A stretch of DNA of 64,000 bases, from NCBI GenBank assembly GCA_905250075.1, contig CAJNOP010000015.1, positions 555,149 through 619,148 of the forward strand, written 5' to 3'. The notes under the pieces were generated by a model. The model worked only from the letters and a program-made list of their open reading frames with translations. It did not search any database and was not told the origin of the DNA. The stretch comes from Rotaria sp. Silwood1 (Eukaryota > Rotifera > Eurotatoria > Philodinida > Philodinidae). The position numbers and the translations under genes are program-made. Shown here in pieces: positions 23,454 to 35,804 of this stretch. Every line of letters starts with the position of its first letter. The first letter of the stretch is position 1.

Positions 23454-24380
23454 ATGCTGAATAATACAACAACAGATACGCAATCACTGGAATCTTTGAT
23501 TGTAGCTTATTATTCTTTAATATTGGTTATTATTGGAACTCTTTTTAATTGTTTAACATTCTTCGTTCTTTGTCGATCAACATTTAGAGATAAAAAAGCA
23601 AGACCAATCATTCATTATATGCGTACGATAGCTATATTTGATATTTTAATGTTATATGGATGGAATCTTGATCATTATCTAGTGATTGTACATGAATTTC
23701 GTCTTGTAAAATATTCAATAGTATCATGTAAATGTATTAGTTTTATCAGTTATTTTACCTCACAAACATCGGCTTGGCTTCGTGTCTTTGTTTGTTTTGA
23801 TCGATATTTATCTTTAAGTCATTTTCATCGACCATGGATGAATCGATCAAAAACTGTTCTTATTATTATTGCATGTGTTATTATGACTTCTATTCTGTTA
23901 AATTTACATATACTTATTTTCGCCTGTTATCGAAAAAATAATGGTACGATTAGCATTCAAGCGCAATCGTATAAAATCTACCCTCTATGGAATCATGTTA
24001 ATTTAGGTGTATACAATTGTGCCCCGTTCATATTGATGGTTATATTGAATAGTGGTGTTAGTTATCATCTATTTCGTTTTCATCATACTAATTCAACTCC
24101 AAATTCGCGTATTCAACATCGAGCTATAACACTAACATTAGTGATAACAACATCTCTTTTTTTACTTATGACTATACCAGCAACAGTTGCTTATGCATAT
24201 TTTATGCAAGCAAATGTTACGATATTACATTTTTTGGATGCGATTCTTTATACATATCATGTATTATCATTTCCATTGTATTTAATTACATTTAATGAAT
24301 TTCGACGAGCATGTATTGAAATGTTAACATGTAAATTTGGTCGTCGAAAAGTTGCACCACTAATTCATCCTCCACAGTAG
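23454..24380 (+). CDS. Rhodopsin-like G protein-coupled receptor 1
   Basis: A single exon of 308 residues starting at the first ATG; an upstream in-frame TTG at 23421 is not used. It has a short N-terminus with N-glycosylation sites (NNT), then seven hydrophobic segments. TM1 contains GTLFNCL with the conserved Asn, TM3 ends FDRYLSL (the DRY motif), TM6 has MTIPATVAY, and TM7 reads SFPLYLITFNEF in place of NPxxY. These place it in the rhodopsin family (class A), most like intronless invertebrate peptide-type receptors. The ligand cannot be told from the sequence. The lost NPxxY may affect activation, but such variants are common in expanded invertebrate receptor families. AATAAA at 24501 is the likely polyadenylation signal. 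Confidence 0.88.
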   Translation: MLNNTTTDTQSLESLIVAYYSLILVIIGTLFNCLTFFVLCRSTFRDKKARPIIHYMRTIAIFDILMLYGWNLDHYLVIVHEFRLVKYSIVSCKCISFISYFTSQTSAWLRVFVCFDRYLSLSHFHRPWMNRSKTVLIIIACVIMTSILLNLHILIFACYRKNNGTISIQAQSYKIYPLWNHVNLGVYNCAPFILMVILNSGVSYHLFRFHHTNSTPNSRIQHRAITLTLVITTSLFLLMTIPATVAYAYFMQANVTILHFLDAILYTYHVLSFPLYLITFNEFRRACIEMLTCKFGRRKVAPLIHPPQ

Positions 24381-24500
24381 TAGTCAAAATTGACTATATA
24401 TATTTAAGACTAATGTTTTTTTTTTGTTCTTTTTTTGTAAGTTTCATTGCCTATGCATCTGTAGAGCTTGCTATTGTATTCACATATGAAAATACATTTT

Positions 24501-24506
24501 AATAAA
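24501..24506 (+). terminator. Polyadenylation signal of GPCR 1
   Basis: AATAAA lies 121 nt after the stop codon of the receptor gene, in TTTTAATAAATATC. Confidence 0.45.
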
Positions 24507-24735
24507 TATCATTTTTCGAATTTTGCTCGAAAAAAAGAACAAAACCAAAAGTGTTAATACAAGAATAAAAAAGACACCAGCTCGACCAAATTCTTCTTCC
24601 ATTTTTGACTACGCAATAACTTATATTCGAAAGAATAGATTACATTTCTCATTATACGATAATACATATTCTGACTACAGTTCCGAAAGAGAAATATTCT
24701 ATATATTAATATGATCTCTATCAATTAGGTATACA

Positions 24736-24751
24736 CCAAATCCGACGCCTG
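24736..24751. repeat. Possible relic end of the hAT MITE family
   Basis: CCAAATCCGACGCCTG resembles the end CCAATCCGATGCCTG of the intact MITE at 42322-42445, and both copies are followed within a few bases by CATTGTTC. No partner end is visible nearby, so this is at best a decayed copy. Confidence 0.3.
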
Positions 24752-25796
24752 GCTCATTGTTCGGCTTCAGAAACTATTCAATCAGTCTAGACAGTATCGA
24801 ATATTCAATCAATTGTCCTAGCATTTCTTGACCTATATGGACAATTATGAATATACTCTAAGGTTCGGTTAAATTCAAATATTTCTAAAAATTCTTGATT
24901 TTTTTTTCAGTATGTGTACAGATCGTTAGCTTTCGGATTATTCATTCCCCTGTGTGTCTATATACTATAACCAAACTTAAGATTCTCTCTTTTGGCTTAC
25001 TTCTATTTCTTTTTTTTTACTTGACTGAAAAATGATTGTAGTTAAGACGAAATCTTAACGTTTGAGTTCTCTGAATGCCGAATATAGATAAAAGAAGCGA
25101 AGATAAATATAAAAACTAGTTTTAATAATAGCAATTATTGGTCATAGTCAATTGTTGCTAAACTTATAAATATTCTAGCAATACTGATGGGAAACAAAGT
25201 TTTTAATGACCAAACTATTTTTATAGAACTGCATGATAATATACTGTTTCGATCATCATACACGTCTTTTTAACATAGTTATAAGATATTCGAAAAGTCC
25301 GGCTGAAACAAATAGTAAGTAGTTCCTCCGCAATTCAAGAAAATTAAATATTTTTGTTTTGCAGTTTGATCACATATTCATTTAAGTCTTCTGATAAAAT
25401 GGCTGTACCTACAGAAGTCAAAATAGTTTAACTCATGGTCTAATACAAATAAACTAACATTGGAAAACGTTAACTACAAATTGAATTTAGAAAACGCACA
25501 TCAACTAAGCATTGTGTTCTTCTTTCTTTTTCACTGTATAGAAATAGATTCTTTTTCTTTCTCTCATAAATTGTTTGAAATAATTTTCATCTTTTTAGTT
25601 CATGTATCAAATTTTTAAAGTTACAAGACATTGTTTCAATATATTTTTCTATTTGTACTTGACAGATATTTTTATATATATATATCAAACATATCGAGAA
25701 AAGAAAAACCACAAATAATACGATTCGGGTTGTTTAGATAAGAAAACAAAAACAAAGGCGAATTACATGAATAGAAAAAGTACAAAGTTTCTTTTG

Positions 25797-25932
25797 TTAA
25801 CGTGGTGGTGGCGGTGGTGGAGGAGCTGTTTTTGGTAATGGTGGTATAAAACCAGTACTATTATTTTGATAATATTGTTGTTGATAAAAACTTTGATAAT
25901 ACATAGCAGCATTATATTGATTCCATTGACTC

Positions 25933-25966
<34 letters not shown>

Positions 25967-28900
25967 GAGAATTCTGAGGATTTGTCCATGATGTTGATGA
26001 ATTTGTATTACTATTATTTCCTCCATTTTCCATTAAAGCTGGTATATGTTGAGCACGATATGAATCACCTTCAATATATGCTGAATAATTATTATTTCGA
26101 TTATTTCGTCGAAGAAGATAATGACCATCGAATACATCATTATTATTATAACGAGGACCTGTATTACTCCAATGAGTTGATGAGGTTTGTGGTTGAGTAG
26201 TTGATGTATTATTTGTATTAAGAGACATTAATGATGGAGGATTCTTTAAGAAAAAATATACATGTATATATTTAGCTTTATATGATGTTTCATAGGCTGA
26301 TGCAGATAACATAATTTTTTTCAATATAACCGAATCAGAACTATCAGATATTCATCTAAGACTAACTGCGCATTTTTTACTGTTTTTGGCATAATACGTA
26401 CTGTCACCAGTAATACTTAATGAGTATTGGGAATGAGGGTGTGAGAGTCTTCTCGGATCCTTGTACGTACTTTGGTGATTGAAAATCCAAAAAAGAATTT
26501 TTATTGTCTTGCTTGATATTTTATCTTATGCGACAGAGCACGAACAAAATTTATTTTTAGTTTTGCCCTGCCGCTCCACAAGACAAGGAATAAAACAGCT
26601 AAGACTGCTCGTATCTATCCAGTAGCCATTATCGAAAATCGAAATGATGACTAATCATTCTAGTCAATAGCCGTCTTCGATTTTAGTTAGCATACGTTCT
26701 GTACTATTGAAAACTTATTCATTTATTCGTTGTGATCCATTTCTAGGAAGAAAACTACAAACAATTGATTATTCTCAAGTACAATCGGAGAGACATTTTT
26801 TTAGTTATGGTGTCTTCTATTAATTTTTCTAAAGGTTTGAATAATTACAAAAAGACAATAATTGAGAACTTAAGGAAAATCATACCTAACGAAATCATAA
26901 TAAGAATTTTACTTACATAATTATTATTAGTAGTATTTGTTGTTCCATTATTATTAATAGGATTAGTAGGATTATTGAATGTTGCTGAAGTAGTACTGGC
27001 TGGATTATTTGTTACTGGAACTCCACCTGTTATAGCTAATGTCGGACCGTTTGTTCTTGATCCACTCATTAAACCTTTTCGATCTTCTAACGATAAAGCA
27101 TTTGTATCTGAATCTTTTTTACCCGTTAATTCATTAATTAACGATTGATACTAAAAAAAAAGAAAACATTATTTAATTCAACTATTTTTTTTTATAAACC
27201 TTACTTCACAATCAAGTTTTTGTTGTTCAACTCTATTTGCTCCATTAATCATAAGTGATCCATCAGGATTTAATTCTGCATAAGTACCATCTGCATTTTT
27301 ACGAAATTTACAATCACTTGGTACATGTCCAGCTCCACCACATATTGTACATATTATTGTATTTGTAACAATTTTTTCAGCTTCAGTCATTAATTTAAGT
27401 TTACTATAAAAGAAAAAGACGAATTTTTAATGAATCTTACTACGAAAATTCTTCGATTGATAAATCGCTTTTTAGTTAAGACTATGTAGTAGCAAATGAG
27501 GTCTGAATGCCCTGATAAGAATTCATGCCTTCAACTGATTACTGCACATTTTACGCTATATTTTAAATGAACGTCATGATCTTTTGATTGGCTTCTATGC
27601 TGAAGTATGAGCATCAAATCTACCGGTTTATATGAGCGATCTAAAAGGTATGATATTACCATAGTTGTATCTCACGCTAGGAACAGTGACAAGATCTGAA
27701 ATATTCACCGAAAATTATCCTCGTTAAGGTCTATCTCTATCCATGTGGCACCTATCGAGAAACTACCACCGGTATACGGTGCGCTGTATCAGCGATTTTT
27801 TTTGAAAATATTTTATCAAAACAGGTGTATATTTTGAAGTCTGTTACAACTAACAGAATTGAATCGATATCGACGTACTCTAATAATGCTAATATGTATC
27901 TGTATTAACCACAGAGCACAGGTCGGCTCGAGTAATGAGATAAATTTAAGTAAAATATGTTGTGATATTGCTTTGTTCTCAATTAATTTGAATTCTTTCC
28001 AATAAAGAATTTTCAATCTCGATAAAAAACATTTTCTTTAACCATTTGTAGTTGAAAGTAGAAGTCGTATATCTGACATGAATATATAACTTTTACATTC
28101 GAAGTTCTACAATTATTTTTTTCTGTTCTCACGACATTCATTTCAAAAATACTCATCGTGTCGACTTAAAATCGATTTATCCATTGGAAGATTTTCGTCG
28201 TTCGAAAAAAACTTCTTCTTACATGAGACAATCATTTTCACGTAATGTTCCATGAAGTAATGCTAATTCACGTAATTGTTGTTTACGTAATTCATTCATT
28301 CCTTCAGGTTCTTCAATAGCTTGATTTATTATTTGATTAACCTATATATGAAAAAATTTAATTTGTTTTTTTTTCCTTGAATAATGTTATTAAAAATTCT
28401 CTTATAATTACCTTTTCTACAGCTTTAGCTACAATTTCAGGCGAAGTACCGGTTATATAAGCATGTAAAGGTTCATCTTCACCTGGTAATGGACCGTATT
28501 TGACTAAACCCATTTTTCCATCTTTGATTGATCCTTTGCCTGTAAAAAAAAATTCCTATTTAAGTTTGAAAATCGGTTAGAGTTATATTGTTTACCTCTA
28601 ATGATGATTTTCGCATTGGTCTAAAAAAATAAAGAGCAGAATTTTGTTTTACTAATAATATGTAAGATATAAATATGAATAAACATACTTCTTTTTCTAA
28701 TGTTTTGAGTGTATTACCACGTGGTCCAATAATTAAACCAACAAAATTAACTTCTGGATGATCTTCTTGTGGAATCATTACTTTATCAATATATTTGGCT
28801 TGTTGAGGTCTAAAATGAAGATATTTAAATGATATTTTCTAGATTAGTTTCAAAATATATTTTAAGTTTTCTATTAGTTCGACAAAGATAATCATGTCCT

Positions 28901-31351
28901 CGAAATTGAAAAATTTACATGTTATGAAATATAGTCTTTTGAGCACTTACAATTTATGGCAATAAATAAAGTAGTGTTTTTTTATGAAAAAAAAAACGCA
29001 AAATACTCCTGTTTTACGTAATCATACGGATTACTACCAATGATTTCGTCACGGTTTATCAAAATATTAAAAAAAAAATTCTTTTACTAACATTCCAAAA
29101 ATCGAGTCTACTTGAAAATTTAGCATCTCGACAAATGAACAAATTTTTACGCTGAAATTTCATATCGAAAGTTTAGTGAAACGCTCCTGAATCGACTTCA
29201 GACACTTATAGATATGAACCTTTCGAGGATTTCTCCAGTCCTCCTCATAAATAATTTCACAAAATAAAAAAAAGCGAATACGATCTGTGAATCTTCTATT
29301 TTCTTGTCGTTGTATCTATTTTTATTATAAAAAAATAATTATTCAATTCCTGGAAGATTATTTTATTCTATCTATTTTGGGATACATTTCTTCACTATCC
29401 TTTCACATAATCCTTCAGAAATACAATAGGAAAATAAAGTCCATCTCAAAGTACTGGTGGATGGATCATTTTTTTTAATAACTTTTGATATAAACAACAT
29501 TGAGACCTGTGTTTTGCAATCTCAGAACGAGAAGATGAAAATGTATCAAATCATATATCATAGATTTTCTTTTCAGCTGATCTTTCTGAAAACTAAAGTA
29601 TTCTGTGGGGTGATCACAGTAAATTTTTAATTATTAGTTGTATATTCGAACCGTCAATCAAACATGTACCAGTGAAAAAAATGATCTATATTTAGAAAAT
29701 TGATTAAAAAAAAACTTCAGAAAACATCTTAGGAAAACCTATAATATATGATTCAATGCGACTTCACTTACTCTTTACACCGTGGAAGACGGTAACATTC
29801 TATCTTATTTCTTTGAAAAATTATTCAATAAGTATCCACTTGCTGTTCTTTTTGAAATGAGTATTAGTTGATTTATAATAACGAAATGTTATTTATATAC
29901 GATCTTCGATCATATATCAACAACGTTTGTTATGATTGAGGGAGACCGAATTTCTATATCTATACTTCAACAATTTTTGGATTATGTTTCACAAATCTGC
30001 TATTCTCTCAAATAGGATACGAATGCATTCTATACTATCAAAATCATATGATATACATACTTATAATCAGCTGGTGCTTTATACTCAGGATTAAGTACAA
30101 GTAATTCTGTAACAAGTTGATGACGTTGTTCTTCAATTTTTCGTCTTGCTCGAACTTCTCGTGTATTTTGTCTTTTTCCTTGTTGATCATAAATTGGTTC
30201 GGGTGATGGAGACCTAAAACAATAAAAACAAATAATGTAATTAATTAATTAATTATTTCAGTCTATCTTGTGTGTTTTTTCAAATACACAAAAATAAAGA
30301 AATAACACACTCCATCGTGTAGAATACTGAACTAGAACATAAGATAAGATTAAAATTTTAACCTGAAAGAAAAAATGATTAGACAGGGATTTATCTTAAA
30401 TGTATATATATATATATATATTGTACGCGTCTTTATTATCTCACCTTTCAATATCGATTGACGTTCAACGTCACACATAGACACGAGAAGATGACTAGAA
30501 AAGGAAGAGGATTTTAATATTAGAGGAAAAACAAAACATAATGGGAGAAACACTTCTGTCTGGATTTTGGTGCATTAGAAGAATTCGTAGCACTAAATAA
30601 AATAAAAAAGAGAACTTTTTTTTTGTATCGACTAACGCAAATCGATACTCAAAAAGAAAAAAGTGAAATAAAGACGAAAGAAAAAAAAAAGTGTCAAGTA
30701 AAACTCAAAAAAAAATGAAAAAAAAAGACAAACTAACAATAACTTCAAATATTTACCTGGCTCCATGATCTGTTGAAATATTTAAATCATTCATTTTTAA
30801 ACGTCGTGTTAATTCTTCAATTTGAAGTTGTACTAAAAAGAATAAACGATTTTCTATTGATCAAAAAACAAATCATTTTACTTACATATATAAATTTTTT
30901 GTTGTTGATCTGTCATATTAGTTGCCGAAATTGTTGTTGGCATATTAGGTAAAAACACTCGGTCAGTTTCATCACCAAAACGTCGTTTACGTTTTTTTGT
31001 TGCTTGTGTATTATTTCCTGTTGAATCAGCTAATATAGAATATACTGATAAAAATCTTATTTCCTTCTTTTTTGTTTTGTTAGTACCTGGTGATTGATCT
31101 CCTGTTGGTGATCGAATTTTTTCATCTTCTTTTAAATCTAACTTAGCTAAAAATGATGGTGGTAACATAACAGAAGGAAGTCGTGGTTTATAAACAGAAC
31201 TATTTTCATTAGTTGATCCTTCTTCTTTTTTTATTGAAATATTGCTTGTTGGTGGTGAAACTTCATCATTAGATTTTCTGGAATGTTTATGACTTTTTTT
31301 ATGTCGTTTTGACGGACTTCGACTACGTGAACGTGGACTTCGTGATGGCAT
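25797..31351 (-). CDS. SF1: Splicing factor 1 (branch-point-binding protein)
   Basis: Eleven exons (31087-31351, 30886-31029, 30757-30832, 30061-30213, 28689-28809, 28596-28620, 28412-28539, 28223-28341, 27205-27403, 26917-27150, 25797-26243) give about 636 residues. SF1 binds the intron branch point during early spliceosome assembly together with U2AF. In order: an N-terminal Arg/Ser-rich stretch; KKRKRRF (100-106), the ULM that docks on U2AF65; the SPSPEP phosphorylation motif; the helix-hairpin; the KH domain with MIPQEDHPEVNFVGL and GPRG; the QUA2 region; a zinc knuckle CTICGGAGHVPSDC (362-375); and an Asn/Thr-rich then poly-Q (11 Q) and poly-Pro tail. Oddities: Phe replaces the usual ULM Trp; exon 6 is 25 nt; the first intron is 57 nt, in frame and free of stops; and three introns (about 1250, 820 and 670 bp) are long. 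Confidence 0.95.
29349..29437 (+). repeat. Dispersed repeat in an SF1 intron (copy A)
   Basis: About 90 bp starting GGAAGATTATTTTATTCTAT and containing CTATTTTGGGATACATT match 54069-54152 in the NAA60 intron in the same orientation, at about 80% by eye. The NAA60 copy lies inside a TIR element, so this is probably a fragment of the same family. Confidence 0.65.
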
Positions 31352-31760
31352 AAGATATGTGAATATATTGAAACGATTGGGTAATTAACAAAGATGCAAA
31401 ATATTTATATGATGTCTTTCATATTTCTTACTTCATTTCCTCCTTTCGTTAAACTACAAAAGAATTGGATAAGGCTTTTCCATATGATGTCGCTAGAAGA
31501 TGATGTTACACTATTTATTAAATATATATCAACTATTGCTGATTACAATCGCTTTTTATTTCGGAACTTACTAGCAAAGATACTCCTACGACTTTTAGTA
31601 CTCATAGAGCTTTATTATAGGGCTAAGTTTAATTTGATGACTAAGCATGCTTCAATCCGGCTAATAGTATCCTGCAATCGGATCAGGTGTCCGACATCCA
31701 GCAATGTATGAGATCTCGATGTTTTAAAAATATTTTTAGTTTTTCAAATTTATTTATATA
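31352..31760. other. SF1 upstream region
   Basis: About 400 bp between the SF1 start codon and the TIR element at 31761. It would hold the SF1 promoter. A plus-strand open frame here has no recognisable content. Confidence 0.35.
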
Positions 31761-33962
31761 AAGGATGTTCGAGAAGTTCTGGAACGATGTTAAAATTCAT
31801 CGTTCTCGTATTCAACCTACTCCCCCGTTCCCATCACAATAAAAGGCCCAGGGTCTTCTATTATGCTTAAACGGAAGAATATTTTAGGGGGGTCTTGTAT
31901 TATGACTCTCGTATTTTTGCAATTTTTGTTGGAACTCACGTATATTTTCGAAGAATTTACTAAATGTAAGTTTAAGTTCAGGTTTTACGGCTCCTCAATT
32001 CTTATCATAGTAACCAGATGCCGTGAAAAATATATCTGTATATTCTCCCACAGTAACAAGAAATAGAGAGCAATTAATATCGACGGCTATATTATTTTAA
32101 AATTCTGTAATTTCTAGTTTCTCTTCTAAATATTATGTTTTTAAGTTTTTATAGAACTCACATATATTTTCGAAGAAACTGATAGTGACCGTAATTTTGA
32201 ATCAAGGTTTTTTAGCTTGTTCTCTCTTCCCCATTATATGTCGTAGCAACCAATTAGATTTAAAAGGGTGTGGAAACTTCTAGAATCTTTTGCTTTTCAA
32301 TAGTTCGACTATTTTTATGACATTTGCAAAAAGCTAGTCTCCTTTTTTTATGCAGAAAAAGGTTCTACGATTCATTTGAAAGATAATCTTTTGTGATTTT
32401 TCATAACAGTAGTATGAGTTACATCAAAACATGATCGAGCTACTTTTTAACTTTTAAAAATATTTATTTTGTGTCTTACTTAGTACATTAGTATGCATAC
32501 AAGATTGTTAGGATCTGGTGAAGATACAACCAATGTCTATACTAAGCTTATCTAATCATTAAATTAAAGCTTAAATCGAATAATACGAAATAACGATAAT
32601 CTCGATTAACAGAAGAATAATACATAGCGAATAGCAACAAGAAAAAAAGCACGCATTATAGAAAAAAATCTGTTTGAAATGTACGAATAGAAACTGCTGC
32701 AAATTAATCATTATGGTCAATGTTTCTTTAGAAATTAACATTCTGCGTCTGTTGTATTCATATTATAAATATATTCAGGAAATCTGATAAATGGAGCGAA
32801 GGAGGAGGTAGTAGTTCGAAATGGAATAGTTTCGTTGGAATAAAGTTATAGAGCGTAACCTTTAACTCAAACGATAGAATTAGTTGTAATCTATTCATTT
32901 ATTTGATATCTTTTGAAAATAAACTTTTTCAATCTTTTTTGAGAATATTATATAAATTTGTAACAGTCTGACTCTCATGAGTACTACACTTTAGCACCAC
33001 AGTGGCTACACTGATACGTTTTGTAACTAAAAAGGTCGTCTGAGAGAACCGAAGCGACTTTGAAAATTTGAGAACGGATTTTCACGATTTTCAAAGCTTA
33101 AATATAAAGTTGAACTCATAGATTTGAAAATTTTCAGCTGACAACTCCCCGGACTAAACACGTTTTGGCTTAAGACCACTAATGAAAATCCTCAGTTTTC
33201 CAAAAAAATCTTTAAATAAATGGGGAGTCTTCTATTACGCGGGACAAAATTCTTTCCCAAAGGGGTCTTCTATTATGGGAGGATCTTGTAATATGGAGAG
33301 TCTTCTATTATGAGAGGAGGGAGGAGGGTTAAAGGAAACTCTGTGAAACTTTGGTTGATTATTGTACATGCTTACTTCTACAGAACTACAAAGTTTAAGA
33401 TCTATAACTGTTACTATGAGTGAGAACGAGTAACAACATTGTCATGTACTATTTTTTTCAGTTTTTCAGAAGCGAAAATTGATAAATTTCTAAAATAATA
33501 CAATTTTTATGGGTGAGTGGTTAGAGTTCACCTGATCACAAGATAGTACGAAATACACTAACATTGAACGCCTGAAAAACTGCACTAAAAGTAATAGAAC
33601 AATTTTCGTCGTTGTTTACGTTAAGAAATGATGAAGAAAATACCAGCATGATTAAGATTAGTCTTCGATGAGAATAGTAATTCAATCAATAAGCATTAAT
33701 AAGTTAAAATAGTTCCCTTTTTTGATCTCGAAAAGTTGTATCGTTTTATAACAAATAATTCAGATCATCGGAAAAATTAAAAAAAATACTCCATGCTAGT
33801 ATTGTTACGATTTCTGATTCGTAGAAAAAATTATACACCTGAAATTTTGTAATTACTTACTGCTCAGTAGGTACACTCCTCTACCAAAGTTCGACGATTT
33901 TGCTTTTATTGAATGCAAGAACAGTAAATTTTAAAATCGTTTCAGAACTTCTGAGACACTCT
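31761..33962. mobile_element. Non-autonomous DNA element, about 2.2 kb, with roughly 50-bp TIRs
   Basis: The left end AAGGATGTTCGAGAAGTTCT (31761) and the complement of the right end, AAGAGTGTCTCAGAAGTTCT (to about 33963), continue matching through TGGAACGATGTTAAAATT for about 50 bp. TA dinucleotides flank both ends, which fits Tc1/mariner-like insertion, although the two ends do not align to the base. Inside, the motif GTCTTCTATTATG recurs near both ends (about 31853, 33227, 33265 and 33300). No transposase frame remains. Confidence 0.65.
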
Positions 33963-33963
33963 T

Positions 33964-35030
33964 AACATGCAGACTATTACTGATGTTTATGATTTTATGT
34001 TGACTTTTGTTTAAAACAAAAAGTTTAATGACTTTAAATTAAAAATGGATTCAAAATTCTACAAGCTTAGTTTAGGTGATAAATTTAAAACACGCAATTG
34101 AAATTTTGGTTTAAGCTCTCTCTCCACCAAAAAAGTCCATTTTCGTGAAAAAATATAAAAATTGAGATAAATGTATGATAAAATATTCTGCTATTTAATC
34201 TTTCGTAAATGTTATGATTTTTTATTTGACACTCTGGTATCTCCAAAAATTTCCGTCATTTTCACTTTTCCCTCGAATTTTGTTTATATTTGAAACAACA
34301 TGTCAAGATGCAGAGCATGACAAAATCCCTTTTTTTTTAATTAAGCTTTATTATCAGTATAAAAGAATACTTTTATAATTGGAGCGCCGTTTTTTGACAT
34401 GTTGCACTTGCTATCTGTCTTCTGCCCTCAAAAAGTAAGAACCTAAAAAAAAAACGTTCTCTCATACTTTTTCAAACAAAGCCCAACATAGCATGTTGAA
34501 TTACTAAAATAAGATATTTGCGGCTACAGTTTATGAAATGTTTCACGAAAATACTATGATGAAGGCTTTAAAATTTTACCATAGTCTCTCCACTATAGCT
34601 TTAATATATTCTAAACTTTCGTGAAATTTAAGTGTACCTAGTCCAAGATCGATTTTTGAAGAGTGAAGAACCTTAAATTGAATTATGATATTAGAACAAC
34701 TTCAATTCCTTTTCAATCTGAAGAATATTTTATTGTTGCACGTAAAAGTTTTTTCAATGTAATTAACTACGCCTAGTTGATCATAATCAGAAAAAATTCT
34801 TCCAAAAACATAGTTTTTTTAAATAATTTATTTTGTTCAACATTGTTGACATGATTTTGTATTCTATAATAAATGACTTTTTATTCATATAAATACTTTA
34901 GAAAACTTCAACGGACTAGATCAGTACATGATATTAAAAGCCATCATGTGTACCAATGCTGACATTGTTTCTTTTTCAGTTGAAAATCTTTTGAGAACAG
35001 TCGTTAGAACAGCACAAAATGCATAGTTTT
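33964..35030. other. Gene-free AT-rich stretch
   Basis: I see no exon, RNA gene or long inverted repeat here. Confidence 0.4.
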
Positions 35031-35266
35031 GTCTCAAAACGGACTAGCCCGAAGCTCGACAGTGACGTTTCGTCTTGATTTACATAAGCGTAGTCATGCC
35101 TGAGTCACTTTTAGCTGATACATTAGCCTTATCATATTTCATGATGACCGGCAATACCATCATTAGGATGGGTACGCGTGACAGATAGAAACTCGGACTA
35201 GTTCTGTGCTAGTCTGTTTGCTGACAAAACGCTAAACATGTCAGTTCAATATGACTAGAAAAAATA
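35031..35266. repeat. GACTAG-rich repeat fragment
   Basis: About 235 bp of higher GC content containing GGACTAGCCCGAAG, CGGACTAGTTCTGTGCTAG and ATGACTAG, resembling the ends of the nested element at 5086-7121. It is probably a degraded relative. It is abutted on the right by the TTAA-flanked MITE. Confidence 0.45.
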
Positions 35267-35270
35267 TTAA

Positions 35271-35521
35271 CACATTCGACGCGATGGGACCCACTATAGG
35301 GTGACCCAAAACTTCCTTAACCACAGAAAAAAGTGAATATCTTTGCCATATATTGACGAAAGAGACTGGTTCTTTTACCACTGATAAAGGAATGTTCATA
35401 AGTCATATTCATAAGAGAACCGTTGATAAAAATTGTTTTGAAGTATTACAATTGTTTTGAATAAAGAAATAGAACCTTTCACGAATTATGAAAACCCAAT
35501 ATTCATATCGCGGCGAATGTA
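35271..35521. mobile_element. piggyBac-type MITE flanked by TTAA
   Basis: A 251-bp element lies between TTAA at 35267-35270 and TTAA at 35522-35525. The left end CACATTCGACGCGATGGGAC and the complement of the right end TACATTCGCCGCGATATGAA are inverted repeats. The left end continues into GGGACCCACTATAGGGTGACCC, a short palindrome of the kind seen in piggyBac ends. TTAA is the target site of piggyBac transposases. It is non-coding and needs a transposase supplied from elsewhere. Confidence 0.75.
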
Positions 35522-35804
35522 TTAAGCATTTAACTCATCTTTTTCTTATTTAGAAAATGTCATAATGTATATTATATATTCACGAGAAATATAAGACAAA
35601 GTTCGATGATAAAAAAAATTCTCTTCATTTTTAATCATGCATCAAAGCAGGCACATGCTAATGAATCACTCAAAAAACACGTATGTTTTTGCGTGACAGG
35701 AAATTAAGCTAATTGATTCAGTATCCTGCACTTTTGTATTTCTTATTCCCCATTCTCTACAAGACATTGATTAGATTTATTTCAATTTAGTATACAGTAA
35801 AACT

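Larger units (their letters stand above)
24381..25796. other. Intergenic DNA between GPCR 1 and SF1
   Basis: This holds the 3' flanks of the two convergent genes. No exon was seen. A short match to a hAT MITE end lies at 24736-24751. Confidence 0.4.

Noticed and set aside
25763-26026. Poly-Asn/His minus-strand frame
   Set aside because: It is the shifted frame of the SF1 terminal exon (poly-Q and poly-Pro tail).
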